A DNA stretch of 64,000 bases from Patiria miniata (taxonomy: Eukaryota > Echinodermata > Asteroidea > Valvatida > Asterinidae): positions 14,112,262-14,176,261 of the forward strand of contig NW_024037055.1 of assembly GCF_015706575.1 (NCBI RefSeq). The letters run 5' to 3'. The translations under genes were made by a program, and so were the position numbers. Positions 1 through 10,366 of this stretch are shown piece by piece. The first letter of the stretch is position 1. Every line of letters begins with the position of its first letter. The notes beneath the pieces are model-generated. The model worked only from the letters and a program-made list of their open reading frames with translations, searched no databases and was not told where the DNA came from.

Positions 1-586
1 AAGATTACACGTTCGGTGTAATAAAAACATATAGGTATCATTAGTGCAACAACATTAAACCATATTGACTATTTCTTTTCCAAATTCTTTGTTAAGAGGT
101 AACATTAAAAAGTGCAATAAATTTGAGTGATCATTATGTTCTCCTCGTAGTGATCCCAACACACAATTTTGAAACAGTTGCCATTCACAACCAATAGTGT
201 CCTCTTATGCCATTTTTTTTTTTAAATACCAAGAAATGAAGACATGTTGACATTTACCACACAATATTTCCTAAATATTTCTACCACAAACAGTTCAAAT
301 AACAGTGCAAAAATTACCATTAATATTTTCATGCCAATCACAGCAAACACTAATAAATATTGTGTACTTACAGACTTTTGTGGGCGTTCCTGATATTGTA
401 ATCCCTTCCAAAGTCTTAGCAGTTCGCACAAATTATTCCACAAAAAAGGTTATTCACTATCAGCCATGTAAATGTAAGCCACCACTGCCCTTTGTGTTAA
501 CCTTAAAAATGTCAGCCACATCTACCTGTACATAAGAGCAGTTTGATGGACTGTTTTGGTATCAGTTTACTTCATGCAACCAGTTT
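1..586. repeat. Downstream flank type A, four copies
   Basis: This segment lies 3' of lectin gene 1 and recurs almost unchanged at 5291-5916, 7535-8162 and 9764-10366, downstream of genes 3, 4 and 5. The shared landmarks are the AAGATTACAC..TTCGGTGTAATAAAAAC opening, a CACACAATATTTCC stretch and a CAGTTTCTACAGATC junction into the stop codon. The window cuts the 5' end of this copy. It is non-coding as far as I can see and marks the tandem duplication units. Confidence 0.8.
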
Positions 587-1327
587 CTACAGATCCAGGC
601 CGTAGCAGTTCTCAATTTCCACCACATCTTCCTTAGCTGCATTTTGAAGGGCGAGGTCATTCAGCTTGCACACCATCTTGCCCTGGCCTTGGTCCTTCAG
701 ATTGAAGGAGCTACATTTGGGATGAGAGAGGCAGGCCTTGCCACAAGACACCAGACCCTGAGCCTGTAACTCCATCAAGACGTGATTATCAGTGAGGCAC
801 GGGGAGATGATGCGACCATCAGAGCCGATCTGAAGGCAGAATAGAGGGTCGTAGTCGATGATAGCAAGCTCACATGTTGCATATCTAAGATTGGTGCAGA
901 ACTGGTCACCCCATTCGCCTTTCCTCCAATCGCCCATCATTGCACAATCAGCTGCAAAGTGCCGATTGTCAGGCTTTCCTTCACTCCAGTTCTGGTAAGC
1001 GTTGGTATCATTACCTCTCAGAGGGCAATTCTGCCAATCACCTTCCTTGTCGATGTCATTGCAGCCAATCCAGGCTCCATTCCCTGGACCATCAGGATTA
1101 AACTCCAGCTGGAGTAATTCCAATATAAACGTCTGTTCTTCCAATGAGTTGGGAACTGCAAGGCTTGCATGAGAAGCAGCACAGATGCTTTTTGCTTTGT
1201 ACCAAGTATTTAGTTCCTTGATCACGAAATAGCAAGCCTTTCCATATCGGTGCCAGCCCATTGGGCAAACAGTCGCCACACTGGCCTCAAATCCAGCCAT
1301 AAGAAGCAGTACACTCAACACATCCAT
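587..1327 (-). CDS. Lectin gene 1: secreted C-type lectin with PAN/apple-like tail
   Basis: Intronless 246-codon frame. Residues 1-19 are a hydrophobic signal peptide starting MDVLSVLLLMAG. A long-form CTLD spans about 20-156, with cysteines 21/32 (N-terminal extra pair), 49/152 and 128/144 (canonical) and probably 89/101. WIGC is at 86-89. The usual sugar-selectivity tripeptide is KPD (118-120) and the WND position is WGD (139-141), so calcium-dependent sugar binding is possible but not assured. NDT (106-108) and NWS (113-115) are potential N-glycosylation sites. Residues 160-246 form a seven-cysteine PAN/apple-like domain (SCGKACLSHPKCSSFN). Expected to be an extracellular carbohydrate- or protein-binding lectin. 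First of six tandem copies on this strand. Start chosen because it directly precedes the signal peptide and sits about 40 bp below a TATA box. Confidence 0.92.
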   Translation of the reverse strand: MDVLSVLLLMAGFEASVATVCPMGWHRYGKACYFVIKELNTWYKAKSICAASHASLAVPNSLEEQTFILELLQLEFNPDGPGNGAWIGCNDIDKEGDWQNCPLRGNDTNAYQNWSEGKPDNRHFAADCAMMGDWRKGEWGDQFCTNLRYATCELAIIDYDPLFCLQIGSDGRIISPCLTDNHVLMELQAQGLVSCGKACLSHPKCSSFNLKDQGQGKMVCKLNDLALQNAAKEDVVEIENCYGLDL

Positions 1328-2364
1328 GCTGTTTCTGATGATTAGGAATGTTCAGGTGTACGGATATATAGTTTTTTAGGATAGCCTCAGTATTGCTCAG
1401 CTTTTCTGCCAGTAATTGCAACTGAATTTTGAGTGTAGAACCACAACATGTTTCGCATGGAAATAACATCAACTGACGGTTTAAGAGCGCGAAATGAAAG
1501 AGGCTTACCCTTCTCATTTGAATGCACAAAGCAATCAAAGTCAGGGATTGCTACCAGTTAGTTTCCCTGACAACGCCGCTTTGGCTGTTGTCTAATTGGC
1601 AGTTGATTACACCATTGGGAATATTGCATATTTCGACAGTCTTTTGTCACCAGCACCTAACAATAGCCGATAATTTTTATAGTTGATCTTTGTGATTATA
1701 GAAGCTTTTATTCACACTGAAGTTAAAATGCCCATTGGTTTCCCCAACAGACATTGTACACTGTTTTATGTATATTGTCACTTCCCCATTCTTTTATATC
1801 TTAATGAAACTTGGTGTAGACAAAGACCCTATGCTAAAACAGTACCTCAAACCCTGATGTCATATTTTCCATAATATGTCACATCCTATCAGTGTAAAAA
1901 AAATTTGAGTATCTAGAGAACTGAGAATCTGATGGAACATGGCTATGTGAGTCTGCATGCTAAATAATACTTCTTCTTTTTTGGAAACTGATTTTGAAGT
2001 TTTTTAACCCACCCGATTCTTAACACATTTAATATTTGATAATGCGCATGTGTAACTCTATATCAAAAAAAAAAATGATTTCCCTGTGATGTCATTTGGT
2101 GTTTTAGAATTATATTACAAAAAAATAATAACCACATATTTGCTTTCCACTATTTACAGACAATTGTAAATGCATTTAGTGCATTAATTAAATACAATGT
2201 AGGTAGAATTATTGCAACAAATGAATCTGAAATAGTTATTTTCTTCTGCAGGGTTCTGCCATTCAAACAGCTACACATTCAGTGTAAAATATGACTGCCT
2301 ACAACATTTTTGTTTTGTTGATCACACAACACACAACACTGTTAAACCTGTTGCCAATTGCAAT
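1328..2364. repeat. Upstream flank shared by lectin genes 1, 2 and 5
   Basis: About 1 kb upstream of gene 1, repeated with few differences at 3927-4957 (gene 2) and 11105-12051 (gene 5). It holds the TATA box. Short open frames on both strands recur in all three copies, but the whole block is conserved equally, so they show no sign of coding selection. The gene 5 copy ends abruptly after GGTTCTGCC and joins the downstream flank of gene 6. Confidence 0.8.
1363..1371 (-). promoter_or_regulatory. TATA box of lectin gene 1
   Basis: Minus-strand TATATATCC about 40 bp upstream of the ATG, inside an upstream block shared with genes 2 and 5. The spacing would leave a very short 5' UTR. Not tested experimentally. 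Confidence 0.5.
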
Positions 2365-2759
2365 AAGCCATTTCAGAGTTACAAAAATGTACTACTGTGC
2401 ATGCGCACATCCCATAACAACGATAAGGGTCGGGGGATAAACAGTTCGCCACACGCATGCAAAATCATAGCGGGGTACCAACAAAATCAAAGAAAAGTTC
2501 TTATTTTGAAGTAGATGCAAAATGTTGATTGTTTTCAACGGCGCCATGGTTTACGTTGTTTCGTGTGCTCCAACTTTTGTGCGAACAAAAATTTACATCT
2601 TCTGTTTTACTAGAACAAAATTGCAAAATGTGGATTCGATTACCACGTCCCCCATAGACTTGAGTGCATTTATCTGCTTTGTTTATCTTCCGACACTAAA
2701 TCGTTGAATCTGATGTGCGCACGTGCAGTAGTACATTTTTGTAACTCCGAAATGGCTTA
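2365..2759. mobile_element. MITE with AAGCCATTTC inverted termini, with empty site
   Basis: About 395 bp with inverted ends: AAGCCATTTC..AGTTACAAAAATG at the left and its reverse complement at the right, extending inward through GTACTACTG..GCGCAC. The paralogous segment upstream of gene 2 has the uninterrupted sequence CCAATTGCAATTGTTGATG near 4950-4968. The element therefore inserted after, or was lost from one copy since, that duplication. Family not assigned. Confidence 0.75.
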
Positions 2760-2844
2760 TTGTTGATGTACACTTTTTTTGCCCTTTTTTGCATTATGAA
2801 AAAACCAAAGGTTGTATGCAAAATATGGCTACTTTTGGACTTAA

Positions 2845-3188
2845 AATTTGAATCAATATATTTCAGCCAATCAAAAGCTTATCATCTAAACAACAAAAAC
2901 AGTTGAAATTACTAGGCAAAAAGTACTGTTAATGTTTTTATACCAGTCACTACATTCACTAATAAAAATATTTTGTACTTATAGACTATATCGCGAGTGT
3001 TCATGATATTATATTGTAAATCCTTCTAAAATCTTATCAGTTCATAACAAGCCTCCCACAAAATAGTCATTCTACTCTCAGCGATAAGTAAGCTACGACT
3101 GCCTTTTGCACTCATCTTTGAAACGTCAGCCACATTCACTGTACGGCAGAGCATTGCATCAACAGATTTTCCCTCATGCAAACAGTTT
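2845..3188. repeat. Downstream flank type B
   Basis: 3' flank of gene 2, matching 12052-12398 (3' flank of gene 6) and, truncated, 5048-5290. Landmarks are AATTTGAATCAATATATTTC and the GACTATATCGCGAGTGTTC stretch. It is unlike flank type A of genes 1, 3, 4 and 5. Confidence 0.75.
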
Positions 3189-3926
3189 CTACAGATCCAG
3201 GCCGTAGCAGTTCTCAATTTCCACCACATCTTCATCAGCTGCATTTTGAAGGGCGAGGTCATTCAGCTGGCACACTATCTTGCCCTGGCCTTGGTCCTTC
3301 AGATTGAAGGAGCTACATTTGGGATGAGAGAGGCAGGCCTTGCCACAAGACACCAGACCCTGAGCCTGTAACTCCATCAAGACGTGATGATCAGAGAGGC
3401 ACGGGGAGGTGATGATGCGACCATCGGATCCGATCTGAAGGCAGAATAGAGGGTCGTAGATAGCAAGCTCACATGTTGCATATCTGGGATTTTTACAGCG
3501 CTGATTCCACCATACACCACCTGCCCTGTCACCAATCAATGCACAATCAGCTCCGCTATACTGATTGCTAGGGTTTCCTTCATCCCAGTTCTGGTACGCG
3601 TTGGTCTCATCACCTCTCAGAGGACAATTCTGCCAAACACCTTCCCGGTCGATGTCATTGCAGCCGATCCAGGCTCCATTACCTAGACCATCAGGATGAA
3701 ACTCCTGCTGGAGTAATTCCCATATAAATGTCTGTTCTTCCATTGAGTTGGGAACTGCAAGGCTTGCATGAGAAGCAGCACAGATGCTTTTTGCTTTGTA
3801 CCAAGTATTTAGTTCCTTGATCGCAAAATAGCAAGCCTTTCCATATCGGTGCCAGCCCACTGGGCAAACAGTCGCCACACTGGCCTCATATCCAGCCATA
3901 AGAAGCAGTACACTCAACACATCCAT
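3189..3926 (-). CDS. Lectin gene 2: secreted C-type lectin with PAN/apple-like tail
   Basis: Intronless 245-codon frame with the same plan as gene 1: signal peptide MDVLSVLLLMAGYEASV, long-form CTLD with CPVGW and WIGC, then the PAN/apple-like seven-cysteine tail. The ligand loop differs sharply. The tripeptide position reads NPS within EGNPSNQYSGADC, and the WND position reads WWNQRC, so canonical calcium-site residues are largely lost. One residue is missing at the CTLD/PAN junction (AIYDPL instead of AIIDYDPL, with an extra residue in RIITSP). Its CTLD is almost identical to that of gene 5. Downstream flank is type B. Confidence 0.92.
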   Translation of the reverse strand: MDVLSVLLLMAGYEASVATVCPVGWHRYGKACYFAIKELNTWYKAKSICAASHASLAVPNSMEEQTFIWELLQQEFHPDGLGNGAWIGCNDIDREGVWQNCPLRGDETNAYQNWDEGNPSNQYSGADCALIGDRAGGVWWNQRCKNPRYATCELAIYDPLFCLQIGSDGRIITSPCLSDHHVLMELQAQGLVSCGKACLSHPKCSSFNLKDQGQGKIVCQLNDLALQNAADEDVVEIENCYGLDL

Positions 3927-3962
3927 GCTGTTTCTGATGATTAGGAATGTTCAGGTGTACGG

Positions 3963-3970
3963 ATATATAG
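3963..3970 (-). promoter_or_regulatory. TATA box of lectin gene 2
   Basis: Minus-strand CTATATATCC about 40 bp upstream of the ATG, identical in place and sequence to that of gene 1. Confidence 0.5.
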
Positions 3971-5047
3971 TTTTTTAGGAAAGCCTCAGTATTGCTCAGC
4001 TTTTCTGCCAGTAATTGCAACTGAATTTTGAGTGTAGAACCACAACATGTTTCGCATGGAAATAACATCAACTGACGGTTTAAGAGCGCGAAATGAAAGA
4101 GGCTTACCCTTCTCATTTGAATGCACAAAGCAATCAAAGTCAGGGATTGCTACCAGTTAGTTTCCCTGACAACGCCGCTTTGGCTGTTGTCTATTTGGCA
4201 GTTGATTACACCATTGGGAATATTGCATATTTCAACAGTCTTTTGTCACCAGCACCTAAAAATAGCCGATAATTTTCACAGTTGATCTTTGTGATTATAG
4301 AAGCTTTTCTTCACACTGAAGTGAAAATGCCCATTAGTTTCCCCAACAGACATTGTACACTATTTTATGTATATTGTCACTTCCCCATTCTTTTATATCT
4401 TAATGAAACTTGGTGTAGACAAAGACCCTATGCTAAAACAGTACCTCAAACCCTGATGTCATATTTTCCATAATATGTCACATCCTATCAGTGTAAAAAC
4501 AATTTGAGTATCTAGAGAACTGAGAATCTGATGGTACGTGGCTAGATGTGAGTCTGCATGCTAAATAATACTTTTTTGGAAACAGATTTTGAAGTTTTTA
4601 AACCCACTCGATTCTTAACACATTTAATATTTGATAATGCGCATGTGTAACTCTATATCAAAAAAAAAAATGATTTCCCTGTGATGTCATTTGGTGTTTT
4701 AGAATTATATTACAAAAAAATAATAACCACATATTTGCTTTCCACTATTTACAGACAATTGTAAATGCATTTAGTGCATTAATTAAATACAATGTAGGTA
4801 GAATTATTGCAACAAATGAATCTGAAATAGTTATTTTCTTCTGCAGGGTTCTGCCATTCAAACAGCTACACATTCAGTGTAAAATATGACTGCCTACTAC
4901 ATTTTTGTCTTCTTGATCACACAACACACAACACTGTTAAAACTGTTGCCAATTGCAATTGTTGATGTGCACTTTTTTGCCCTTTTTTGCAATATGAAAA
5001 AAATCAAAGGTTGTATGCAAAATATGGCTACCTTTGGGCTTATAATT

Positions 5048-5290
5048 TGAACCCATATATTTCAGCCAATCAAAAGCTTATCAGCTAAACAACACAAATA
5101 GTTGAAATTACTAGGCAAAAAGTACTGTTAACGTTTTAATACCAGTCACTACATTCACTAATAAATATAGTTTGTACTTATAGACTATATCGCGAGTGTT
5201 CGTGATGTTATATTGTAAATCCTTCTAAAATCTTATCAGTTCATAACAAGCCTCCCACAAAATAGTCATTCACTCTCAGCGATGAAAATG
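5048..5290. repeat. Truncated type B flank without a gene
   Basis: This begins like the downstream flanks of genes 2 and 6 (ATATATTTCAGCCAATC onward). It breaks off after GATGAAAATG and is joined directly to a type A flank (CATTGGGAACAAAG at 5291). The coding region that follows this flank elsewhere is absent. Best read as the scar of a deleted lectin copy or an unequal crossover. Confidence 0.7.
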
Positions 5291-5916
5291 CATTGGGAAC
5301 AAAGATTACACTTTCGGTGTAATAAAAACCTACTTTTCATAGGTATCATTAGTGCAACAACATTAAACCATATTGACTATTTCTTTTCCAGATTCCTTGT
5401 TAAAAGGTAACATTAAAAAGTGCAATAAATTTGAGTGATCATTATGTTCTCGCAGTGATCCCAACACACAATTTTGAAACAGTTGCCATTCACAACTGTT
5501 AGTGTGTCCTCTTATGCCATTTCTTTTAAAAAATATATACCTAAAAATGAGGACATGTTTCTATTTACCACACAATATTTCCTAAATATTTCTACCACAA
5601 ACAATTCTAATTACAGTGCAAAAAGTACCATTAATATATATACTATGCAAATTACTTTAAACAGTCACAACACTCACCAAGACAAATTTTGTACTAACAG
5701 ACTAGTACAAGTGTTTCCAAAATTGTAAATCCTTGCAACATCTAAGCGGTTCACAACAAATCTCTGCAAAATAGTCATTCACTATCAGCTGTGAAAATGT
5801 AAGCCACCACTGCGCTTTGCACATGTACTTGCATTGAAAATGTTGGCCCATGTACCTGCTCATGAGAGCATTCTAAAGGATATTTTTTGTATCAGTTTGC
5901 TTCATGCAACCAGTTT

Positions 5917-6663
5917 CTACAGATCCAGGCCGTAGCAGTTCTGAATTTCCACCACATCTTCAGCCGCTGCATTTTGAAGGGCGAGGTCATTCAGCTGGCA
6001 CACCATCTTGCCCTGGCCTTGGTCCTTCAGATTGAAGGAGCTACATTTGGGATGAGAGAGGCAGGCCTTGCCACAAGACACCAGACCCTGAGCCTGTAAC
6101 TCCATCAAGATGTGATTATCAGTGAGGCACGGGGAGGTGATGCGACCATCAGAGCCGATCTGAAGGCAGAATAGAGGGTCGTAGTCGATGATAGCAAGCT
6201 CACATGTTGCATACCTGGGATTAGTGCAAGACTGGTCATCCCATTTGCCACCCGCTGAATTGATTATCAATGCACAATCAGATGCAGCATTCCAACTGTC
6301 AGGCTGCCCTTCCCTCCAGTTCTGGTACGCGTTGGTCTCATCACCTGTCAGAGGACAATTCTGCCAATCACCTTCCTTCTCGATGTCTTCGCAGCCAATC
6401 CAGGCTCCATCCACAGGACCATCAGGATGAAACTCCTGCTGGAGTAATTCCCATATAAATGTCTGTTCCTCCGATGAATTGGGAACTGCAAGGCTTGCAT
6501 GAGAAGCAGCACAGATACTTTTTGCTTTGTGCCAACTCTTTCGTTCCTTGATCACAAAATAGCAAGCCTTTCCATATCGCTGCCAACCAACAGGACAGAT
6601 CGTTGCAATGCTGGCTACACTCCCAATGAAGAGAAGCAGTATGCCAAATACATGTACTTCCAT
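5917..6663 (-). CDS. Lectin gene 3: secreted C-type lectin (QPD type) with PAN tail
   Basis: Intronless 248-codon frame. The signal peptide (MEVHVFGILLLFIGSVAS) differs from genes 1, 2 and 5 and has a two-residue insertion (HV) relative to gene 4. The CTLD carries WIGCEDIEKEGDW, then EGQPDSWN and GKWDDQSC. QPD is the tripeptide typical of galactose-type C-type lectins, and WDD is close to WND, so this and gene 4 are the likeliest active calcium-dependent sugar binders of the array. The PAN-like tail is nearly identical to the other copies. Flanks are type A downstream and a promoter class shared only with gene 4. Confidence 0.92.
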   Translation of the reverse strand: MEVHVFGILLLFIGSVASIATICPVGWQRYGKACYFVIKERKSWHKAKSICAASHASLAVPNSSEEQTFIWELLQQEFHPDGPVDGAWIGCEDIEKEGDWQNCPLTGDETNAYQNWREGQPDSWNAASDCALIINSAGGKWDDQSCTNPRYATCELAIIDYDPLFCLQIGSDGRITSPCLTDNHILMELQAQGLVSCGKACLSHPKCSSFNLKDQGQGKMVCQLNDLALQNAAAEDVVEIQNCYGLDL

Positions 6664-7534
6664 GATGTATCTGCCTGGTGTCTTTATGGGATAGATATAA
6701 TAAACTGGTAGTCTCTTCTTTTGATTGATTCAGTGTCGCTTATCATCTCTAGTGTGGTAAACATCAATTCACATCCCAATTTCAAATGGTACTTGCAACT
6801 AGTAAGCCTCCCTTTATAAGAACATGAAATATAGTGAGGCGTTAAGTATTTGACAATTTAAGCAAAAACAAGCCCAATCAAAAGGTAAAATTTAGCAAGT
6901 AATCTGATAAAAATATATGTACGTGTTGTTTTCTGTGGTCACTTCACGTCAAACGTAGTCTGAATAATTGGTGGCTTTATAACAGTCCGTGCAAGATGTG
7001 CAATTGAATCAATTGCCTGATGGCTGTGTGGTGATAATTCAGGGACACGCTTTGTTGGACCAGGGTGGAAATGTTAGTGAAGATGTGTTTTCTTCCAAGG
7101 TGGGGAGCACGTGCTGAGAACAAAACGTCCCCGGCATTTTGTAGTGGTAGCTAATTGGAGGCCATTCGTATTTGGAGACGACTCTATTTTTTTGAATAGG
7201 TCTAATGCTTGCAGTATGCATTACAACACGTAAAGAACAGGTAATGAAGTGGGGATATTCTGGTTTCAAATTCAATTATGAGAGCAGAACACTGCCGTTA
7301 TGCTTCTGATAATGTCTTCTCTTGCAGCTATTGTCAAGACTATAATTCAGTAAGGAGACATCTTTGGACAGAAAAGTTGTTCTCAAAACATCATCATTTG
7401 TCAGACATCCTATATAAAAAAATTGGAAAACGATGATGTTGAAGTCCTGCTGTATGGGCAATTATCAGAGTTTGGTTAGATTTGTCATAACTCGTGAGCA
7501 TCCCCCCAATTTTTAAAACATTTTTTTTCTAGTG
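6664..7534. repeat. Upstream flank shared by lectin genes 3 and 4
   Basis: Repeated at 8904-9763 with small indels. Together with flank A it makes a tandem unit of about 2.24 kb. No gene recognised. It contains the TATA-like box next to the ATG. Confidence 0.8.
6694..6703 (-). promoter_or_regulatory. TATA-like box of lectin gene 3
   Basis: Minus-strand TTATTATATC about 31-40 bp upstream of the ATG, conserved at the same place in gene 4 but different from the TATATATCC box of genes 1, 2 and 5. Confidence 0.4.
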
Positions 7535-8162
7535 CATTGGGAACAAAGATTACACTTTCGGTGTAATAAAAACCTACTTTTCATAGGTATCATTAGTGCA
7601 ACAACATTAAACCATATTGACTTTTTCTTTTCCAGATTCTTTGTTAAAAGGTAACATTAAAAAGTGCAATAAATTTGAGTGATCCTTATGTTCTCGCAGT
7701 GATCCCAACACACAATTTTGAAACAGTTGCCATCCACAACTGTTAGTGTGCCTCTTATGCCATTTCTTTTTAAAAATATACCTAAAAATGAGGACATGTT
7801 TCTATTTACCACACAATATTTCCTAAATATTTCTACCACAAACAGTTCTAATTACAGTGCAAAAAGTACCATTAATATATATACTATGCAAATTACTTTA
7901 AACAGTCACAACACTCCCTAAGACAAATTTTGTACAACAGACTAGTACAAGTGTTTCCAAAATTGTAAATCCTTGCAACATCTAAGCGGTTCACAACAAA
8001 TCTCTGCAAAATAGTCATTCACTATCAGCTGCGAAAATGTAAGCCACCACTGCGCTTTGCACATGTACTTGCATTGAAAATGTTGGCCCATGTACCGGTA
8101 CCTGCTCATGAGAGCATTCTAAAGGATATTTTTTGTATCAGTTTGCTTCATGCAACCAGTTT

Positions 8163-8903
8163 CTACAGATCCAGGCCGTAGCAGTTCTGAATTTCCACCA
8201 CATCTTCAGCCCCTGCATTTTGAAGGGCGAGGTCATTCAGCTGGCACACCATCTTGCCCTGGCCTTGGTCCTTCAGATTGAAGGAGCTACATTTGGGATG
8301 AGAGAGGCAGGCCTTGCCACAAGACACCAGACCCTGAGCCTGTAACTCCATCAAGATGTGATTATCAGTGAGGCACGGGGAGGTGATGCGACCATCAGAG
8401 CCGATCTGAAGGCAGAATAGAGGGTCGTAGTTGATGATAGCAAGCTCACACGTTGCATATCTGGGATTAGTGCAAGACTGGTCATCCCATTTGCCACCCG
8501 CTGAATTGACCATCAATGCACAATCAGATGCAGCATTCCAACTGTCAGGCTGCTCTTCCCTCCAGTTCTGGTACACGTTGGTCTCATCACCTGTCGAAGG
8601 ACAATTCTGCCAATCACCTTCCTTCTCGATGTCATCACAGCCAATCCAGGCTCCATCCACAGGACCATCAGGATAAAACTCCTGCTGGAGTAATTCCCAT
8701 ATAAATGTCTGTTCCTCCGACGAGTTGGGAACTGCAAGGCTTGAATGAGAAGCAGCACAGATACTTTTTGCTTTGCTCCAATTCTTTAGTTCTTTGATCA
8801 CAAAATAGCAAGCCTTTCCATATCGCTGCCAACCAACAGGACAGATCGTTGCAATGCTGGCTACACTCCCAATGAAGAGAAGCAGTATGCCAAATACTTC
8901 CAT
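8163..8903 (-). CDS. Lectin gene 4: secreted C-type lectin (QPD type) with PAN tail
   Basis: 246 codons from the ATG of MEVFGILLLFIGSVAS. The frame stays open upstream for 71 more codons, but that part is ordinary flanking sequence also present upstream of gene 3. The internal methionine directly precedes the signal peptide, so I take it as the start. The CTLD has WIGCDDIEKEGDW, EEQPDSWN and GKWDDQSC. It differs from gene 3 by a handful of residues, mostly in the CTLD (KNWSKAK, SSLAV, PSTGDETNVY, LMVNS). The PAN-like tail is conserved (one change, AGAED). Confidence 0.9.
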   Translation of the reverse strand: MEVFGILLLFIGSVASIATICPVGWQRYGKACYFVIKELKNWSKAKSICAASHSSLAVPNSSEEQTFIWELLQQEFYPDGPVDGAWIGCDDIEKEGDWQNCPSTGDETNVYQNWREEQPDSWNAASDCALMVNSAGGKWDDQSCTNPRYATCELAIINYDPLFCLQIGSDGRITSPCLTDNHILMELQAQGLVSCGKACLSHPKCSSFNLKDQGQGKMVCQLNDLALQNAGAEDVVEIQNCYGLDL

Positions 8904-8933
8904 GATGTATCTGCCTGATGTCTTTATGGGATA

Positions 8934-8943
8934 GATATAATAA
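8934..8943 (-). promoter_or_regulatory. TATA-like box of lectin gene 4
   Basis: Minus-strand TTATTATATC upstream of the ATG, same as gene 3. Confidence 0.4.
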
Positions 8944-10366
8944 ACTGGTAGTCTCTTCTTTATGATTGATCCAGTGTCACTTATCGTCTCTAGTGTTGTA
9001 AACATTAATTCACATCCCAATTTCAAATGGTACTTGCAACTAGTAAGACTCCCTTTATAAGGACATGAAATATAGTGAGGCGTTAAGTATTTGACAAAAG
9101 CAAAAAGCAAGCCCAATCAAAAGGTAAAATTTAGCAAGTAATTTGATAAAAATACATGTACGTGTTGTTTTCTGTGGTCACTTCATGTCAAACGTAGTCT
9201 GAATAATTGGTGGCTTTATAACAGTCCGTGCAAGATGTGGAATTGAATCAATTGCCTGATGGCTGTGTGGTGATAATTCAGGGACACGCTTTGTTGGACC
9301 AGGGTGGAATTGTTAGTGAAGATGTGTTTTCTTCCAAGGTGGGGAGCACGTGCTGAGAACAAAACGTCCCCCGCATTTTGTAGTCGTAGCTAATTGGAGG
9401 ACATTCGTATTTGGAGACGACTCTATTTTTTTGAATAGGTCTAATGCCTGCAGTATGCAGTAAAGAACAGGTAATGAAGTGGGGATATTCTGGTTTCAAA
9501 TTCAATTATGAGAGCAGAACACTTCCGTAATGTTTCTGATAATGTCTGCTCTTGCAGCTACTGTCAAGACTATAATTCAGTAAAGAGACATCTTTGGACA
9601 GAAAAGTTGTTCTCAAAACATCATCATTTGTCAGACATCCTATATAAAAAAAATGGAAAATGATGATGTTGAAGTCCTGCTGTATGGGCAATTATCAGAG
9701 TTTGGTTAGATTTGTCTTGACTCTTGAGTATACACCAAATTATCAAACATTTTCTTTCTACTACATGGGAAACAAAGATTACACTTTCGGTGTAATAAAA
9801 ACCTACTTTTCATAGGTATCATTAGTGCAACAACATTAAACCATATTGACTATTTCTTTTCCAGATTCCTTGTTAAGAGATAACATCCAAAAGTGCAATA
9901 AATTTGAGTGATCATTATGTTCTCCTCGTAGTGATCCCAACACACAATTTTGAAACAGTTGCCGTTCACAAAGTTAGTGTCCTCTTATGCCATTTTTTTT
10001 TTAATATACCAAAAAATGAGGACATGTTTATATTTACCACACAATATTTCCTAAATATTTCTACCACAAACAGTTCAAATTACAGTGCAAAAATAACCAT
10101 TTATATTTGTATGACAATCACAGCAAACACTAATAAATATTGTGTACTTACAGACTATTGTGGGTGTTCCTGATTTTGTAATCCGTTCCAAAGTCTTAGC
10201 AGTTCACAAAAATTATTCCACAAAAAAGGTTATTCACTCTCAGCCATGTAAATGTAAGCCACCACTGCCCTTTGTGCTAACCTTAAAAATGTCAGCCACA
10301 TCTACCTGTACATAAGAGCAGTCTGATGGACTGTTTTGGTATCAGTTTACTTCATGCAACCAGTTT

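Noticed and set aside
1287-1538. 83-codon minus-strand frame upstream of lectin gene 1, repeated upstream of gene 2 and shortened at gene 5
   Set aside because: Conserved only because the whole segment was duplicated. It overlaps the lectin start in another frame and carries no recognisable domain.
1683-1874. 63-codon plus-strand frame repeated at 4282 and 11460
   Set aside because: Same reasoning: flanking DNA is as conserved as the frame, and there is no homology I recognise.
5887-6099. Plus-strand frames antisense to the PAN-coding region in several copies
   Set aside because: Mirror frames of real coding sequence.
8904-9116. N-terminal extension of lectin gene 4 by 71 residues
   Set aside because: The extension is flank DNA without a signal peptide. 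The internal methionine directly precedes the signal peptide and aligns with gene 3.
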